Notes under the pieces: model-generated
Told to the model about the DNA's origin: nothing
The model's input: only the letters and a program-made list of their open reading frames with translations
Database searches by the model: none
Shown: in pieces, positions 25,497-33,036 of the stretch
Layout of the letters: each line of letters starts with the position of its first letter
How positions within the stretch are numbered: the first letter of the stretch is position 1
Assembly (NCBI GenBank): GCA_944376295.1
Contig: CALWCE010000004.1
Span: forward strand, 62,001 to 126,000
Direction: 5' to 3'
Source: an uncultured Clostridia bacterium
Lineage (GTDB): Bacteria > Bacillota > Clostridia > Christensenellales > Borkfalkiaceae
Length of the DNA: 64,000 nt
Made by a program: the position numbers and the translations under genes

Positions 25497-25525
25497 ATTA
25501 TAACATACCGCCCGCCCGATTTCAA
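25497..25525 (-). promoter_or_regulatory. Promoter of the metallophosphatase gene (leaderless type)
   Basis: TTGAAA (25525-25520), 17 bp, TATAAT (25502-25497), six bases, ATG. Confidence 0.85.
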
Positions 25526-25545
25526 TAGGCAAATGGTAATTTTAT

Positions 25546-25571
25546 GAAAAAGGCGACGCCGAAAGCGCCGC
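25546..25571 (-). terminator. Terminator upstream of the metallophosphatase gene
   Basis: GGCGGCGC/GCGTCGCC stem (one mismatch) followed by T5 on the minus strand. Confidence 0.8.
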
Positions 25572-25652
25572 CCGAATACTTTTGCAACTTTTTTATCGGA
25601 CCTTGGGCTTGCTTTGTCCTTTCCCGTCCCGACCGGACATTGCCCAACAAGC
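25546..25652 (-). ncRNA. Candidate small RNA between two promoters
   Basis: A consensus promoter (25687-25659) and a terminator about 105 bases downstream bracket a stretch with no supported gene. The transcript could pair TTGGGC near its 5' end with GCCCAA in its middle. It could instead be a regulated leader that reads into the metallophosphatase. Confidence 0.35.
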
Positions 25653-25687
25653 ATATTTATTATATCATGTCCATTGGGCAATGTCAA
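25636..25687 (-). promoter_or_regulatory. Consensus promoter flanked by a 12-bp inverted repeat
   Basis: TTGACA (25687-25682), 17 bp, TATAAT (25664-25659). GACATTGCCCAA (25636-25647) and TTGGGCAATGTC (25674-25685) form a perfect inverted repeat around the -10 box, overlapping the -35: a likely repressor operator. Confidence 0.8.
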
Positions 25688-25716
25688 CCCTTAAATTTTA
25701 TTTTTTCGAATGGCGG

Positions 25717-26997
25717 TCATGCCGCCATGCCTTCCCCGCCGTGGAGAGCGATGATGTCCTCGTAAACGAGGGTATTGCGTTCGACGAGCGCAGAGGCGAG
25801 CTTCTCGACGAACGCCCAGTTCTTGCGGAGCACCGCCTTCGTCTCTTCGTAGCAGCGGGCAAGCATCGCGTTGCGTTCGACGAGGATGCGGTCGTCCTGC
25901 ATTTCGGACGTGAGCGCACGGGAACCGCAACGAAGCTGTTCAAACCCGCTCACGCCGTAACTCGCGACGAAGCGCTCGACGATTGCCATCGCGCGTTCGA
26001 GGTCGGCGCTCGCCCCCACGTCCACGCGGCCGTATTTGAGTTCGACGGCGGCGCGGCCCGCGAGCAGGGAGATGACGCGCTCGTGCATCCTGTCGTAGGA
26101 GCCGAAGTAATCTTCGCTCTTGAAGATCTGCACGACGCCGCGCGCATCGCTCTTGCTGGGGCGGACGCTGACGAGCCCCACGCCCTCGGGATCAAAGGAG
26201 AGCGCCGCCACGGCATGGCCCGCTTCGTGGAAGGCGACCTCTTCCTTCTCGGAAGCGGAGCCCTCGTTGACCGATTCCTCCGCCTCGAAGACGAGCCGGA
26301 GCACGGCGCGCACGATGTGTTCGCGGCCGATCTCGCCCTTGCCCTCGAAGCCCGCGTAGATGCCTGCCTCGTTGAGCACGCTCTCGAGTGCGGCGCAGGA
26401 GTTGCCGTCCATGAGACGGGCGACGCTCTCGGCGTTCACGTCGGCGGCGATCTTCTTATCCTCGAGATAATGACGCACGATGGCGGCGGCCTCGCGGCGG
26501 TTGGGCGGGCAGATCTCAAGGATGCGGTCGAATCTGCCCGGACGGCGCAGCGAACGAGGAAGTTCGCAGAGCTCGTTGGCGGTGGCGATGACGAAGACGT
26601 CCGCCCCCTTCACGTCGTCGATGCCCGACTGCACAGCGATGAGTTCCTCGGGGTTGCGGGAATCGCTGTCGGAAGCGAACTTATCGAGATCGTCGAGGAA
26701 GATGACGGAAGGCGCGTGTTCCTTCGCGTCCTGAAAGGTCTTGGAGATGTGTTCCACGAACTCGTCGTTTGCCTTGACCTTGCGGAGGATATAGCGTTTT
26801 CTCTCTTCGCCCATTTCCTCGATGAGCGAGGTCGCCATCAGCGTCTTGCCGACGCCCGGCACGCCGTGCAGCAAAACGCCGTGCGGAAGTTTGATCCCGA
26901 GGGGAGCGTACTTTTCAGGGTGCTGCGCCATATCGCAGATCTGGAGAAGTTCTTCTTTTTCTTTTTCGTAGCCGATGACTTTTTCAAATGCGTTCAT
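25717..26997 (-). CDS. Soluble FtsH-like AAA+ zinc metalloprotease
   Basis: 426 residues. AAA domain with Walker A GVPGVGKT (45-52), Walker B VIFLDDLDK (about 98-106; the usual DE is DD) and the second region of homology RRPGRFDRIL; M41-type peptidase with HEAGH (257-261) and the third ligand Asp in ASADLERA (D332). No membrane helices at the N-terminus, unlike true FtsH, so it is cytosolic and compact. GAGG precedes ATG 26997. Its promoter carries the same inverted repeat as the operon starting at 33881, implying co-regulation. Confidence 0.9.
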   Translation of the reverse strand: MNAFEKVIGYEKEKEELLQICDMAQHPEKYAPLGIKLPHGVLLHGVPGVGKTLMATSLIEEMGEERKRYILRKVKANDEFVEHISKTFQDAKEHAPSVIFLDDLDKFASDSDSRNPEELIAVQSGIDDVKGADVFVIATANELCELPRSLRRPGRFDRILEICPPNRREAAAIVRHYLEDKKIAADVNAESVARLMDGNSCAALESVLNEAGIYAGFEGKGEIGREHIVRAVLRLVFEAEESVNEGSASEKEEVAFHEAGHAVAALSFDPEGVGLVSVRPSKSDARGVVQIFKSEDYFGSYDRMHERVISLLAGRAAVELKYGRVDVGASADLERAMAIVERFVASYGVSGFEQLRCGSRALTSEMQDDRILVERNAMLARCYEETKAVLRKNWAFVEKLASALVERNTLVYEDIIALHGGEGMAA

Positions 26998-27027
26998 ATC
27001 AATACCTCTCTTTTGTTTTACACCGTA

Positions 27028-27062
27028 AGTATAACACACCCAATGTCCGTTTTTTGGGACAC
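27028..27062 (-). promoter_or_regulatory. Promoter with ATGTCC-N8-GGACAC operator (FtsH-like gene)
   Basis: -10 TATACT (27033-27028). Nine bases upstream an inverted repeat ATGTCC-GTTTTTTG-GGACAC (27043-27062) fills the -35 region; no TTGACA is present. Nearly identical layout at 33906-33940. Confidence 0.75.
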
Positions 27063-27149
27063 GACTGTAAAAATCAGTTTTTTTCGAGTCTGTTTGCGGC
27101 AGACAATGTCTTGCTCTGCGCTGAAATACCACCGATCAAATGCCTTGTC

Positions 27150-27671
27150 TTACGTCATGTTCCTGCCGGGTCCGATGAGGACGATCTTCCTGCCCAATTC
27201 TTTCGCCAAAGCGAGCATTTTCGCCGTCCCGCCGTTCGGCTTCCCCTCCACGCCGATAACAAGGGAAGAATGCTCCACCATGTATCGGTCGCGCCGACGG
27301 TACGCAGAGATCGAAAAGTGATCGGAGACGAGGTGCACACAGTCGCAGCGGGCAAGCATCGCATGATACTCCGCTTTCCTGTCTTTCGTCCAGCGTGCGG
27401 GCTGTGAAGGGAAGGGGACGGCGGCCTCCAGCGTGACAGAAAGCGCCGGGCATTCCTCCCTCAGTTCCGATACCGCCCTTGCCGCGAGCAGATCGACGCC
27501 TGCCGCCATACCGCTGATAAAATGCCGATACCCCTTTTTTGCCGCTTCCCGTACAGCGCGGCGCAGTTCGTTGAGCAGGAAGGCTTCCAAAACAGCGCCG
27601 TCGCCCGCAGGATAATTTTTGGGCCGAGGCCCCGTAAAACAGCAAGTCCGCGCCATATCACTCGTTTTCAC
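27150..27671 (-). CDS. SLOG-family protein (DUF1273/YoqJ-like)
   Basis: 173 residues. CCFTGPRP at the N-terminus and ISGMAAGVDLLAARAVSEL in the first third are hallmarks of the DUF1273 branch of the SLOG/LOG-DprA Rossmann superfamily, thought to bind or process nucleotide ligands. GTG 27671 is chosen because AAGGAAGG lies at proper spacing; ATG 27656 is an alternative that fits family length better. Last gene of the operon from 33881, seven bases after the exonuclease-like gene. SLOG proteins are frequent in conflict systems as nucleotide sensors. Confidence 0.87.
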   Translation of the reverse strand: MKTSDMARTCCFTGPRPKNYPAGDGAVLEAFLLNELRRAVREAAKKGYRHFISGMAAGVDLLAARAVSELREECPALSVTLEAAVPFPSQPARWTKDRKAEYHAMLARCDCVHLVSDHFSISAYRRRDRYMVEHSSLVIGVEGKPNGGTAKMLALAKELGRKIVLIGPGRNMT

Positions 27672-27677
27672 TTCCGT

Positions 27678-28226
27678 TCACCCTTCCTTCTCTTTTTCGC
27701 GCACCGCAAATTGGGGGAGCCATTTTGCAAACGCTTCCGCAGTCTCCTCACAGGTCTTGGGCGCAGCTTTTTCGCCCATCGCCTCGGCGACGGAGGAAAC
27801 GCGCAGATCTTTGAGCCCCTCGCCCAAAACGCGGCGGACAAGCGGCAGCAGATCCACACGATCCTGCGAAAAGGAGATGCCGCACTTTGCGCCGTAATAG
27901 TCCAGAAACTGACAGTCAAAGGGCAGATGATAGGCGGCAAGGACGGCACCTTCGGAAAATGCGGCAAACTCTTTGAGCACCTGCGCAAGAGGCGGCGCGC
28001 CCGCCAGCATCTCATCAGTGATGCCCGTGAGGAGCGCAACCTCTTCCGGAAGCGGCTCCGAACAGGCAATATAGCGGTGAAAGGTCTCCGTCTTTTGCAG
28101 TTTTTCGAGCTTCACCGCCGCGATCTCGAGAATGCGGTCGGCATCTTCCCCGCAGCGAAGCCCCGTCGTCTCGATATCGAGAACGACGACTTTTTCTTCC
28201 AATAATCTTTCGTACAAACCGTTCAT
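27678..28226 (-). CDS. DnaQ-like 3'-5' exonuclease-fold protein, probably degenerate
   Basis: 182 residues. ExoI VVVLDIETTGL (D17, E19) and ExoII YHLPFDCQFL are visible. The ExoIII motif that normally reads HRAxxDAxATA is APKTCEETAEAF here, so the catalytic His and last Asp appear lost. It may bind nucleic acid without cutting, or use a variant site. Three bases after the stop of the upstream gene, so part of the operon. Confidence 0.85.
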   Translation of the reverse strand: MNGLYERLLEEKVVVLDIETTGLRCGEDADRILEIAAVKLEKLQKTETFHRYIACSEPLPEEVALLTGITDEMLAGAPPLAQVLKEFAAFSEGAVLAAYHLPFDCQFLDYYGAKCGISFSQDRVDLLPLVRRVLGEGLKDLRVSSVAEAMGEKAAPKTCEETAEAFAKWLPQFAVREKEKEG

Positions 28227-28229
28227 TTT

Positions 28230-29291
28230 TTACTTAAGCCCCGCCTTTTTCAGCGTTTCATCGAGGAAGCAATCAAGCGCTTCCTTCTTTCGCTCCAGCT
28301 CCGCCTCGACGAGCAGGATGTGATAGCCCTTTGCGAGCAGTTCCGCGTCGATCTCACCCTTCTCGAAGGCGGAAAAGAGCTTTAAGATGCGTCTCGTTCC
28401 CGTCGGCTCTTCGCGGTAGTACTCGAGGTCGAGATGATCGTGCATACATTCTGCCCAGACCGTGCCGTCCTCGAGCTGAAAGTAGCCGTGCGCGGTCATA
28501 TCCGTACCGTCCGCGTTCTTCCGCTGCCGGGAAAGGCGCTTTTCGGCGTATTCGGCTTCCTTTGCGTCATAGCCGTTTTGCAGCATCTCCCCTTCGCCCC
28601 ACGAGGAGAGCGACGTGAGGACGAAGGGCTCCTCCCCTCCCACCTGATATCCGAGAAAAGAATGGGGCGAGACGACGATATCCCCCCGTTGAAAGGGCGT
28701 GGGAAAATCGAACCACATCCAATTGAACGCCTCAAAAAGATCGCTGTCCGCCTCGGGCAGCCCCTCTGCATCGAAGGAGAGGAGGGTGCCGTCTCCCCGC
28801 ATCAGGGCGTCGATGCGCTCCTCGGAATCGATCCACTGCTTGATGATCTTGATATAGAGAAGATCGGGATCGTCTTCCTTGGCGGCGCGCAGGCAATCGT
28901 CGTGCATCCGGAAGATCCTCCTGTCCTCATGCCAATCGCGATCGCCCTTATAATAAGTACGATAAAAATAGACGGCGCAAGCGTGGTCGCCCCGGTCGAT
29001 CAGATCGCCGTAAAGTCTTTCTTCGAGCGCCATATATGCCCGCAGAAAGGCATGCAGGCTGCTTGAAAGCGGCTCGGGAAGCCCCATCCTTTCTTTGCGG
29101 AGCCCTTCTGCGAACGGGCAGTCGGGCGTCGTTTCCATGAGTTCCTTCCATGCCGCGTGCTTTTCTTTGAGGCTTTTTTCGCGGCTCTTATAGATGATAT
29201 ACGCCGCCTGCACGGGCGTGCACATAAAGCCGATCTTGTTCCAATGCCCGGCAATATCCTTGGAATTGAGAAACTTTGTGATATCGATCAT
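28230..29291 (-). CDS. Hypothetical protein, paralogue of the 29947-31068 gene
   Basis: 353 residues, no family recognised. Shares with its paralogue an almost identical N-terminus (ITKFLNSKDIAGHW, IGFMCTPVQAAYIIYKS, KEKHAAWKELMETTPDCPFAEG), a central WFDFPTPFQRGDIVV strand set and a C-terminal YHILLVEAELERKKEALDCFLDETLKKAG. The middle region diverges. Cytosolic, acidic, aromatic-rich. Start overlaps the stop of the preceding gene (ATGA), so it is translationally coupled. Confidence 0.85.
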   Translation of the reverse strand: MIDITKFLNSKDIAGHWNKIGFMCTPVQAAYIIYKSREKSLKEKHAAWKELMETTPDCPFAEGLRKERMGLPEPLSSSLHAFLRAYMALEERLYGDLIDRGDHACAVYFYRTYYKGDRDWHEDRRIFRMHDDCLRAAKEDDPDLLYIKIIKQWIDSEERIDALMRGDGTLLSFDAEGLPEADSDLFEAFNWMWFDFPTPFQRGDIVVSPHSFLGYQVGGEEPFVLTSLSSWGEGEMLQNGYDAKEAEYAEKRLSRQRKNADGTDMTAHGYFQLEDGTVWAECMHDHLDLEYYREEPTGTRRILKLFSAFEKGEIDAELLAKGYHILLVEAELERKKEALDCFLDETLKKAGLK

Positions 29292-29845
29292 TGATCTTCC
29301 CTCCTTTTTATCTTCCCCAACACATAGAAGAAGCCGCTCAGAATGTTGCCTTCATGGATGCCGGGTTCTCCGAACCCGTCCGACGCAAGCACCCGAAAAA
29401 CACATCCCCCTACGCGCAGCCCGATCTTATAAATTTTGTCGCCGTCCAATTCGGCAAGCTCTGCGGAAAGGACCGTTCCGCGCACAAGCACCGTCGGGCT
29501 TTCGACAAAACCGGGATCGTTCTCTGGACTGAACGTGCCGCACGGGATATACGATTCCGCCGCCATGTGCGACTTCTCTTCTTGGTAATACTCTGCCTCG
29601 TTCTGATAAAAGCTGCCCTTCAGAAACAAAAAACGCAGTTCCGCCTCGAGCACATCCCCCTTTCTTAACTTGCGCGGAAAATCACAGACCGTCTCCACAT
29701 TCATAGGCACATCGGAAATGCCCGGCAGACTCAGCCACACCCGCAGGAGGCTTCCCCGGCGCACCCAATGATCGTATTCCGCCGCAACGGGAAAGGGCTC
29801 TTCCCAAAGCGCAAAATATTGTTCTATTTCGGCATCTTTATTCAT
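29288..29845 (-). CDS. Hypothetical protein
   Basis: 185 residues, no family recognised. The sequence alternates short beta-type strands (SLLRVWLSLPGI, KGDVLEAELRFLF, SPTVLVRGTVLSAEL, RVGGCVFRVLAS) and may be a beta-barrel. ATG 29845 is chosen: AAAGGAG lies nine bases upstream. The ribosome site is inside the tail of a truncated ADP-ribosylglycohydrolase start. Coupled to the next gene. Confidence 0.78.
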   Translation of the reverse strand: MNKDAEIEQYFALWEEPFPVAAEYDHWVRRGSLLRVWLSLPGISDVPMNVETVCDFPRKLRKGDVLEAELRFLFLKGSFYQNEAEYYQEEKSHMAAESYIPCGTFSPENDPGFVESPTVLVRGTVLSAELAELDGDKIYKIGLRVGGCVFRVLASDGFGEPGIHEGNILSGFFYVLGKIKRREDQ

Positions 29846-29847
29846 TC

Positions 29848-29925
29848 TTATTTCCACTCCTTTCTGCGACAGTTCTCAAATTCAAAGCGGCTGGCGACAA
29901 TGTCACCGATGATCGCTCCCCACAT
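29848..29925 (-). pseudogene. Truncated ADP-ribosylglycohydrolase 5' end
   Basis: ATG 29925 opens 25 codons reading MWGAIIGDIVASRFEFENC and RRKEWK, then TAA. The first 19 residues match the start of the complete enzyme at 21199 closely. The ribosome site GGGGGAAG is still present, so a short peptide could be made; its tail contains the ribosome site of the next gene. Looks like the remnant of a deleted gene within the operon. Confidence 0.8.
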
Positions 29926-29946
29926 AAAAATCTTCCCCCTTACTTA

Positions 29947-31068
29947 TCATTCTTTGATGCGCAGTCCTGCTGCCCTCCGATCGTCCTCTCCAAAATCTAT
30001 CCCCACCTCTTTCAGCGCCGTTGAAGGAAAATCATACAGCGACTTTTTTTCGCGCCTCATTTCTTCCTCCAAGAGCACGATATGATAGGTCTTTAAAAGC
30101 AACTCTATCCCGATCTGCCCCTTCGCATGCAGCGAAAGCGCCTTTAAGATGCGCATCTCCCCTTTGAGCTCCTCGCGGCAGTATTCAAAGTCGAGATAGC
30201 ACCCGATGGTATCATCCCGCTGCAGAGAGCCGTCTTTCAGCAGAAAGCCACTTGCCGACCTAACGTACATATCCCCGACCTCGCGGCGCCAGTTGAGCAG
30301 CCTCTCAAAGTTCTCGGCGTTTTCTTCACTGTCCCCCCTTTGGAGAGCCTCCTCCCTGCCCCAGGTGTCAAGAAGCGTCAGAACAAAGGGCTGCGGCTGC
30401 TCGACTTCCCCCAGAAACGGGCTGTTTTTGCGAATGAGCACATCGCCGTACTGAAAGGGCGTAGGGAAATCGAACCACAGCGCCTGAAATCCCCACCTCA
30501 TGAGGTCAAACTCCTCCTCTGTCCACCCCTCATCGTAGAGCGACATGACGGTGCCGTCCGCGCGCATCTGCGCCTCGATGACGTCCACTTCGCCGATCCG
30601 GTATTTTTTGACTTCGACGACGGCGAGCTCTCTGCCCGGCGCTTCTCCGTTTACATCATCCAGACAATCCTGCGCCGTGCGGTAGAGCCAGAAATCATTG
30701 TGCCACTCTGCCTCATATCTCGATTCGGGAAAGGAGCGATACCCGTAGGCGGTATTCGCTTCCTCGCGGTAAAAGCGTTCCAATGTCTTGTCCTCGAGCG
30801 CCATATAGGCCTTCAGAAAGGCATGAAGGCTGTCCGTCATGGCTTCCGGGATATGACGCTTTATATGCTCTTTCCGCCGCCCTTCGGCAAACGGGCAATC
30901 GGGCGTCGTTTCCATGAGCTCCTTCCACGCCGCGTGCTTTTCCTGAAGGCTTCTTTCGTGGCTCTGCCAGATGATATACGCCGCCTGCACGGGCGTGCAG
31001 GCAAAGCCGATCTTTTTCCAATGCTCGGCAATATCCTTTGAATTGAGAAATGTTGTGATGTCCGTCAT
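29947..31068 (-). CDS. Hypothetical protein, paralogue of the 28230-29291 gene
   Basis: 373 residues; family not recognised. Same architecture as its paralogue, with TDITTFLNSKDIAEHW, the CTPVQAAYIIWQS and WKELMETTPDCPFAEG blocks, WFDFPTPFQYGDVLI and a C-terminal TYHIVLLEEEMRREKKSLYDF. About half the residues match by eye, most strongly in the first 60. GGAGG six bases before ATG 31068. The two copies are separated by one unrelated gene and the ADP-ribosylglycohydrolase relic. Confidence 0.85.
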   Translation of the reverse strand: MTDITTFLNSKDIAEHWKKIGFACTPVQAAYIIWQSHERSLQEKHAAWKELMETTPDCPFAEGRRKEHIKRHIPEAMTDSLHAFLKAYMALEDKTLERFYREEANTAYGYRSFPESRYEAEWHNDFWLYRTAQDCLDDVNGEAPGRELAVVEVKKYRIGEVDVIEAQMRADGTVMSLYDEGWTEEEFDLMRWGFQALWFDFPTPFQYGDVLIRKNSPFLGEVEQPQPFVLTLLDTWGREEALQRGDSEENAENFERLLNWRREVGDMYVRSASGFLLKDGSLQRDDTIGCYLDFEYCREELKGEMRILKALSLHAKGQIGIELLLKTYHIVLLEEEMRREKKSLYDFPSTALKEVGIDFGEDDRRAAGLRIKE

Positions 31069-31111
31069 TTAGCCCTCCTTGAAAATACATCGGCGACCCA
31101 AAATATGCCGC

Positions 31112-31909
31112 TCACGACCGCCCAATGAGCTTCTCCCATGCGGTTTGCGCCTCTGTTCCGCCGCCCGAACAAAATTCCGAATGCAGCAGAGCGAGAAAGC
31201 CCGCCCATGTTTCCCGTTCGTCCTCACCGAGGGCCTCGTACACCGCACAAAATTCATCGAGAGTTTCCGCAAAGAGCGCGGGCGCATCGCGCCGGAGCAC
31301 TCGCAGTGCCTCCGCCCCGATGAGCTCATCGAGCGCGCTGTTTCTGCCGACAGAGGCGCGAAAATAGGCGGCGATCTTCCCGCACTCCTCGGGCGAAAAT
31401 TCGTCTTTGTCCATCTGCTGCTTGTAGGCGTGATAGAGCTCCCGCCCCGCATACGGCTCGTTCGCAGGGTCGTAGCCGCATTCCTTCTGAAACGCATCAA
31501 ACGATTGCTTTCTTCCAAGGAACGCGGCGCGAAGCAAATATTCATAGCGCAGCTCCTTCATCCCGTTGGGCAGAAGATATTCCATATTGTCGGAAAGGAC
31601 AAAACAGTTGCTGTAACTACAAGGCTCGCAGGGCGCGAGCGTCCCCTGAAACGTTTGGTCATACGACTGAGAGAACCAGATCTCATCCCCGGGAGCGATG
31701 CCGCACTCTTTGAGATAGGCTTCAAAGGCATCCCAAAGCTCCCATCCCGAGAGCGCATAGCGGCTCTCATCGACCGTATAAGAAAACTCTCTCCCGTCCT
31801 CGGAAACGGCGACGAGCCTTGCCGTGCGGCACCCGCAGCCGCACCTTTCCTTCGGCACGAGATACCCGTGGGCAAACACCTTTCTTTGTTTTTCACATCT
31901 GACGCACAT
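31112..31909 (-). CDS. Hypothetical protein with N-terminal cysteine cluster
   Basis: 265 residues. Starts MCVRCEKQRKVFAHGYLVPKER then CGCGC, giving C-x2-C and CxCxC groups that could bind zinc. The middle has CEPCSYSNCFVLSDN. The C-terminal half is helical. I do not recognise the family. GGAGA precedes ATG 31909. Confidence 0.82.
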   Translation of the reverse strand: MCVRCEKQRKVFAHGYLVPKERCGCGCRTARLVAVSEDGREFSYTVDESRYALSGWELWDAFEAYLKECGIAPGDEIWFSQSYDQTFQGTLAPCEPCSYSNCFVLSDNMEYLLPNGMKELRYEYLLRAAFLGRKQSFDAFQKECGYDPANEPYAGRELYHAYKQQMDKDEFSPEECGKIAAYFRASVGRNSALDELIGAEALRVLRRDAPALFAETLDEFCAVYEALGEDERETWAGFLALLHSEFCSGGGTEAQTAWEKLIGRS

Positions 31910-31931
31910 ATCTGTTCTCCTTACCTTCCCT

Positions 31932-32606
31932 TCAGTCATTGAGATCGCGGAAGATCTTTGCAAGCTCCGAAAACGCCTCTTCGATCTTGGCGCGGTGGAG
32001 GCGGAAACATTCATCGCCCCGTTCGCTGAGCCCTTCCTCCCAGCCTTCCTTCCAAAGGTCGGCGGCTTCGTCGAACTTGTCGGCAACATCCCGCACCATC
32101 TGCTTCCAGCGTTCCAGATCGACGTTCTCCCCGTTCTCGTCAGGCAGGCTGTTTGTTACCCTGATCGGAACGGGCATTTCGCCCTCCTCCCCCTCCCGTT
32201 CGTAGAGGACGCTGCCGATCGAAAACGCATCGTCCGCATACCTGCGGAGATAGTCGCGGAGGATGGCGGTGAGATACTCCGTCGCCTCCGAACCGATATA
32301 ATAGGGGATCTTCTCGATGTAGAGCTTGCCGCCCCTCCACTTCTGCTTCCCGAGCGGAAAATGCCGCACGCGGTATGCCCACAGGCGGTTGTCGATGCGG
32401 TGCGGCAGAACGAAGATGAGCCACCAAATGCCATACGCGAGCCCCCACGGGCGGTACTTGCTGCGAAACGCCATCACATCGTCTAGCGGAACGCTCAGCT
32501 GCCCCGCATAAGCCGCATAAAATTGCTTTTCCAGCCTGCGATACCGAAAATATCCCACCTTCTCGGGCTTCGCCTCGAAGGCGCCGCCCTTTCGTTTTTC
32601 TCTCAT
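31932..32606 (-). CDS. Hypothetical protein
   Basis: 224 residues, no family recognised. Contains one moderately hydrophobic aromatic stretch (WGLAYGIWWLIFVLPHRI, about 50-70) and a C-terminal charged helix (DKFDEAADLWKEGWEEGLSE). Starts at ATG 32606 with GAGGGGG a few bases upstream. In the operon, 10 bases downstream of the FtsK-gamma-like gene's stop. Confidence 0.8.
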   Translation of the reverse strand: MREKRKGGAFEAKPEKVGYFRYRRLEKQFYAAYAGQLSVPLDDVMAFRSKYRPWGLAYGIWWLIFVLPHRIDNRLWAYRVRHFPLGKQKWRGGKLYIEKIPYYIGSEATEYLTAILRDYLRRYADDAFSIGSVLYEREGEEGEMPVPIRVTNSLPDENGENVDLERWKQMVRDVADKFDEAADLWKEGWEEGLSERGDECFRLHRAKIEEAFSELAKIFRDLND

Positions 32607-32616
32607 ATCCCCCTCG

Positions 32617-33036
32617 TCAGATCCCCTTGCAGAGGACGTCTCCCACAAGATACATCCTTTTGAGATGATAGCGCTCTTTCAGTTCCTCGAACAGCCTCCC
32701 CGCAGAGAAATACCCCAAAGAGAAGGTGCGCTGCAAAAACGCGATGGAAAAATCGCGCGCCGCGAGGCACTTTTCATAAGCCTTCCCGATGAACTCTTCC
32801 GTGACGGGAGGCTCCTCGCCTTCCTCTTCGGCAGGCTCCATATCCCCGATATGATGCTCGCAATGGTCTGAAAGAGTTTTCAGCTTCGCCGCGACCGCCT
32901 TGACGCGCCCTTCGAACTCTTCCGCCTCGGGGGAAAGCGCCTCGGCCATCCGTAAAATTACGGGCACTTCGCGCTGCAAGTGCTCCGCAAGACGCACATA
33001 TTCCTCACGCTTCTTATCGGGCGTTATTTCCTTCAT
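32617..33036 (-). CDS. Small protein with FtsK-gamma-like winged helix
   Basis: 139 residues. Residues about 88-125 (YEKCLAARDFSIAFLQRTF, SLGYFSAGRLFEELKERY) closely follow the FtsK gamma-domain pattern SISLLQRxFxIGYxRAAxLI, a DNA-binding winged helix. The N-terminal 70 residues are helical (possible coiled coil). There is no ATPase. Its ATG overlaps the stop of the LRR/zinc gene (ATGA). Probably a DNA-binding subunit of the operon's system; family assignment is from pattern only. Confidence 0.75.
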   Translation of the reverse strand: MKEITPDKKREEYVRLAEHLQREVPVILRMAEALSPEAEEFEGRVKAVAAKLKTLSDHCEHHIGDMEPAEEEGEEPPVTEEFIGKAYEKCLAARDFSIAFLQRTFSLGYFSAGRLFEELKERYHLKRMYLVGDVLCKGI

